A DNA stretch of 64,000 nt from Deltaproteobacteria bacterium GWB2_55_19 (GTDB taxonomy: Bacteria > Desulfobacterota > GWC2-55-46): NCBI GenBank assembly GCA_001797465.1, contig MGPQ01000010.1:358652-422651 (forward strand). The letters are read 5' to 3'. This document shows, piece after piece, positions 62,385 through 64,000 of this stretch; within the stretch, counting starts at the first letter, position 1; the number at the start of each line of letters is the position of its first letter. The notes beneath the pieces were generated by a model, which saw only the letters and a list, made by a program, of their open reading frames with translations, searched no databases and was not told the DNA's origin. Made by a program: the position numbers and the translations under genes.

Positions 62385-62682
62385 TTTTGCGCCCTGCCGG
62401 GCTTTTTTTCGGCATGGGGCTTCGCTCCCTCCGCCCTCCCCCTCCCATTCGCTCGCCCCTTAGGGCGCTGTCGCGCCTTTTTACTTCCTCGGCTCGCTCA
62501 TATGGCCGCCTCCCTTAAGGTCGCTCACCCCATGCCTGGGAGTTTTTGAAAAACAAAAAAAGAATTTTGTTCTTGTTCTGTCTTTACAAACACACGGGCG
62601 CATGGCGGAGAGAGCATCAGGGAGGAAGAGGCGAGCGCGCCGAGGAGATTAGACGCTTGCGCTCGGCGCGCAAAAAGGCCTC
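62385..62682. repeat. Long dispersed repeat (family L), full two-arm copy
   Basis: Same order as 51806-52160: GCCCTGCCGGGC, TCGGCATGGGGCTTCGCTCC, CCTCCCTTAAGGTCGCTCAC, an AT-rich centre, then ACACACGGGCGCATGGCGGA, GAGGCGAGCGCGCCGAGGAG and ATTAGACGC. The last block of the right arm is shortened. Confidence 0.88.
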
Positions 62683-62733
62683 CGGTGCAAGATTCAAATA
62701 CCCGTACAAGCCCACTTTTAATCACGAATCAAA

Positions 62734-62761
62734 GGGTTCAGGTTTGCAAACCTGAACCCGC
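62734..62761. repeat. 30-bp palindrome copy (family P), perfect
   Basis: The best copy: GGGTTCAGGTTTGCAAACCT then GAACCCGC, symmetrical over its whole length. Confidence 0.85.
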
Positions 62762-62797
62762 AAAAAAAACAGGCGGGGTTGGAAAACCCCGCCTGTC
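62762..62797 (-). terminator. htpX terminator
   Basis: ACAGGCGGGGTT-GGAA-AACCCCGCCTGT with A8 on the plus strand, i.e. a U-run on the minus-strand htpX transcript. Confidence 0.9.
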
Positions 62798-62842
62798 ACA
62801 TACGCTGTTCTATATATATCCAGCCGCCAACCCTTAAACGGG

Positions 62843-63700
62843 TTACAGCCCCACCTTCCCCACCATTGCTTCGAGTCTCTTTACCCTCTCCTCTATCGGC
62901 GGGTGCGTGCTGAAGAGTTTCAAGAGCGAGCCGCCTGACAAGGGGCTTACTATGAACATATGGGCGGTCGCCTCGCTCGGCACGTGCATCGGGATCCTCT
63001 TGTTGTAGTGTTCGAGCTTCCTGAGCGCGTTCGCGAGATACAAGGGGTTCCCGGATATCTCGGCGCCGGAGTGGTCAGCCCCGTACTCCCGCGAGCGCGA
63101 TATCGCCATCTGGATTACCATCGCGGCGATAGGGGCGACTATCATCATCACAATGCCCGCGATGGGGTTGCCGCCTTCGCCGTCGTCGCGCCGGGAGCCC
63201 CCGAACATCGCCGCGTAGTAGGCGAAGTGGGAGAGGTAGCCGATGGCGCCCGCGATAGTAGCGGCTATCGTCCCGATGAGTATGTCCCTGTTCCTTATGT
63301 GGGAGAGCTCATGGGCCATTACGCCCTGGAGCTCTTCCTTGTTCAAAAGCTTCATTATGCCTGTGGTCACGGCCACGGCCGCGTGAGACGGGTTCCTGCC
63401 TGTCGCGAATGCGTTCGGGGTCTCGTTTTCCATCATGTAGACCTTCGGCATGGGCATGTTCGCCTTCATCGCAAGGTCCCGGACCACGGCAAAGAGCCCC
63501 GGGGCGTCGCCTTCTTCCACAGGCTTAGCCCTGTACATGGCGAGCACTATTTTATCGCTGAACCAGTATGTGCCGAAGTTCATTACGCCGGCGAGTACGA
63601 GCGCCATTACGGCCCCCTGCCTGCCGCCGAGCGCGCCGCCGACGAAGAGCAGGAAAGCGGTCAGTACCGCAAGGAGCACGGCTGTCTTAAAGTAGTTCAT
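62843..63700 (-). CDS. htpX: M48-family zinc metalloprotease HtpX
   Basis: A 285-residue inner-membrane protease. Helices at about 6-25 and 28-45 precede the catalytic H130-E131-x2-H134 ([14 protein letters not shown]); further helices lie at about 140-165 and 178-198, and the third zinc-ligand Glu is in [15 protein letters not shown]. It degrades damaged membrane proteins. The start has CGGAGGA upstream. Full length matches HtpX. Confidence 0.95.
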   Translation of the reverse strand: MNYFKTAVLLAVLTAFLLFVGGALGGRQGAVMALVLAGVMNFGTYWFSDKIVLAMYRAKPVEEGDAPGLFAVVRDLAMKANMPMPKVYMMENETPNAFATGRNPSHAAVAVTTGIMKLLNKEELQGVMAHELSHIRNRDILIGTIAATIAGAIGYLSHFAYYAAMFGGSRRDDGEGGNPIAGIVMMIVAPIAAMVIQMAISRSREYGADHSGAEISGNPLYLANALRKLEHYNKRIPMHVPSEATAHMFIVSPLSGGSLLKLFSTHPPIEERVKRLEAMVGKVGL

Positions 63701-63830
63701 TTCATATCCTCCGGCTAAGATGGTTCGTTTGAATGTAAGCGGTTACTGCTTTTTTCACAGGCCGCGTCCTGTCAATTCCATTATGGCAAGGCCGCGGCAG
63801 TTTTAAATATAGGCCGGGCGGCCCTTGGTG

Positions 63831-64000
63831 TCAACCCACAAGGTCCCTTATCGCCTGCCTTATCTCCTCGAGCGCGACCCCGGTCTCCATGCAGTAGCCC
63901 CGCGGCCTCTTGTTCACTATGGCGAGGACCGGGAGCGGGTACGAGTCCTGGAGGCCGCTTGTTAAGTCCCTCTCGCAGGCGACGGCTATTACGGCGTCGG
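63831..64000 (-). CDS. DUF116-family protein, C-terminal part (cut by window edge)
   Basis: The minus-strand frame ending at the TGA at 63831-63833 reads DAVIAVACERDLTSGL, then YPLPVLAIVNKRPRGYCMET and a helical tail ending RQAIRDLVG. This resembles the end of DUF116 proteins (ACERELxSG... GVxNxRPxGPC). About 56 residues are visible; the N terminus is outside the window. No function is established. Confidence 0.75.
   Translation of the reverse strand, partial: DAVIAVACERDLTSGLQDSYPLPVLAIVNKRPRGYCMETGVALEEIRQAIRDLVG

Overview
The window comes from a GC-rich, Gram-negative chromosome with very frequent ATA (Ile) and AGG (Arg) codons. Several things point to a Desulfobacterota/Nitrospirota-like or other deep Gram-negative lineage: an outer-membrane beta-barrel, a lipoprotein, many PAS hybrid kinases, an ADP-forming acetyl-CoA synthetase pair, HisZ, a DsrE-type protein and a caa3 oxidase. 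This placement is inferred from gene content only. The left and right edges cut repeat or gene sequence. A DUF116-like gene runs off the right end.

Layout. 0-2.4 kb: a minus-strand three-gene operon (DUF3047, flavin reductase-like, SnoaL-like) and a YkuK-family gene. 2.5-9.1 kb: a plus-strand trio of TPR/beta-barrel protein, giant FecR-domain protein and CHASE2-adenylate cyclase, probably one envelope sensing/signalling unit. 9.4-14.2 kb: a multi-cluster radical SAM protein resembling tetraether lipid synthase, a PAS diguanylate cyclase and a HI0933-type flavoprotein. 14.2-17.2 kb: AT-rich accessory DNA with a polytopic membrane protein and a HicB remnant cut by a palindromic repeat, then ssrA (tmRNA), whose 3' end is duplicated nearby. 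17.7-24.4 kb: a TIM-barrel protein, then a cobalamin riboswitch and terminator leading cobO-cobU-membrane protein-cobT-cobS-cobC-cbiA. 24.5-31 kb: yifB/comM, a hybrid kinase, a DMT exporter, a receiver-PilZ protein and rsmE. 31.3-37.9 kb: cobQ-cbiB-DUF4149-dodecin-acd alpha/beta-cobD, so late B12 synthesis is split over two clusters and the corrin-ring genes are elsewhere. 38.7-41.8 kb: queF, a DsrE protein, tRNA-Arg, tRNA-Lys and an AT-rich NfeD/SPFH pair bracketed by a duplicated tRNA-Lys 3' end and terminator. 42-47 kb: an SDR with an altered catalytic residue, a second hybrid kinase, msrA, a SemiSWEET, a ferritin-like/receiver fusion and a Cys-rich small protein. 47.3-51.6 kb: an A2-type caa3 oxidase operon (SCO, I, III, IV, II-cytochrome c). 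52.2-57.7 kb: a ZTP riboswitch with terminator ahead of a class V aminotransferase and serA, followed by hisZ-purA. This links a purine/one-carbon alarmone to serine-derived one-carbon supply. 58.4-64 kb: a TPR lipoprotein, a membrane-fused spermidine synthase-like protein, a PilZ protein, htpX and the DUF116 fragment.

The most unusual non-coding feature is a set of dispersed palindromic repeats. They include a long imperfect inverted-arm element (about 75-450 bp, at least six copies plus one at the edge), a 30-bp perfect palindrome (seven copies), a 115-140 bp palindromic element (four copies) and a 30-bp REP-like palindrome (five copies). They fill nearly every large intergenic gap, and in two places they coincide with the broken end of a gene.
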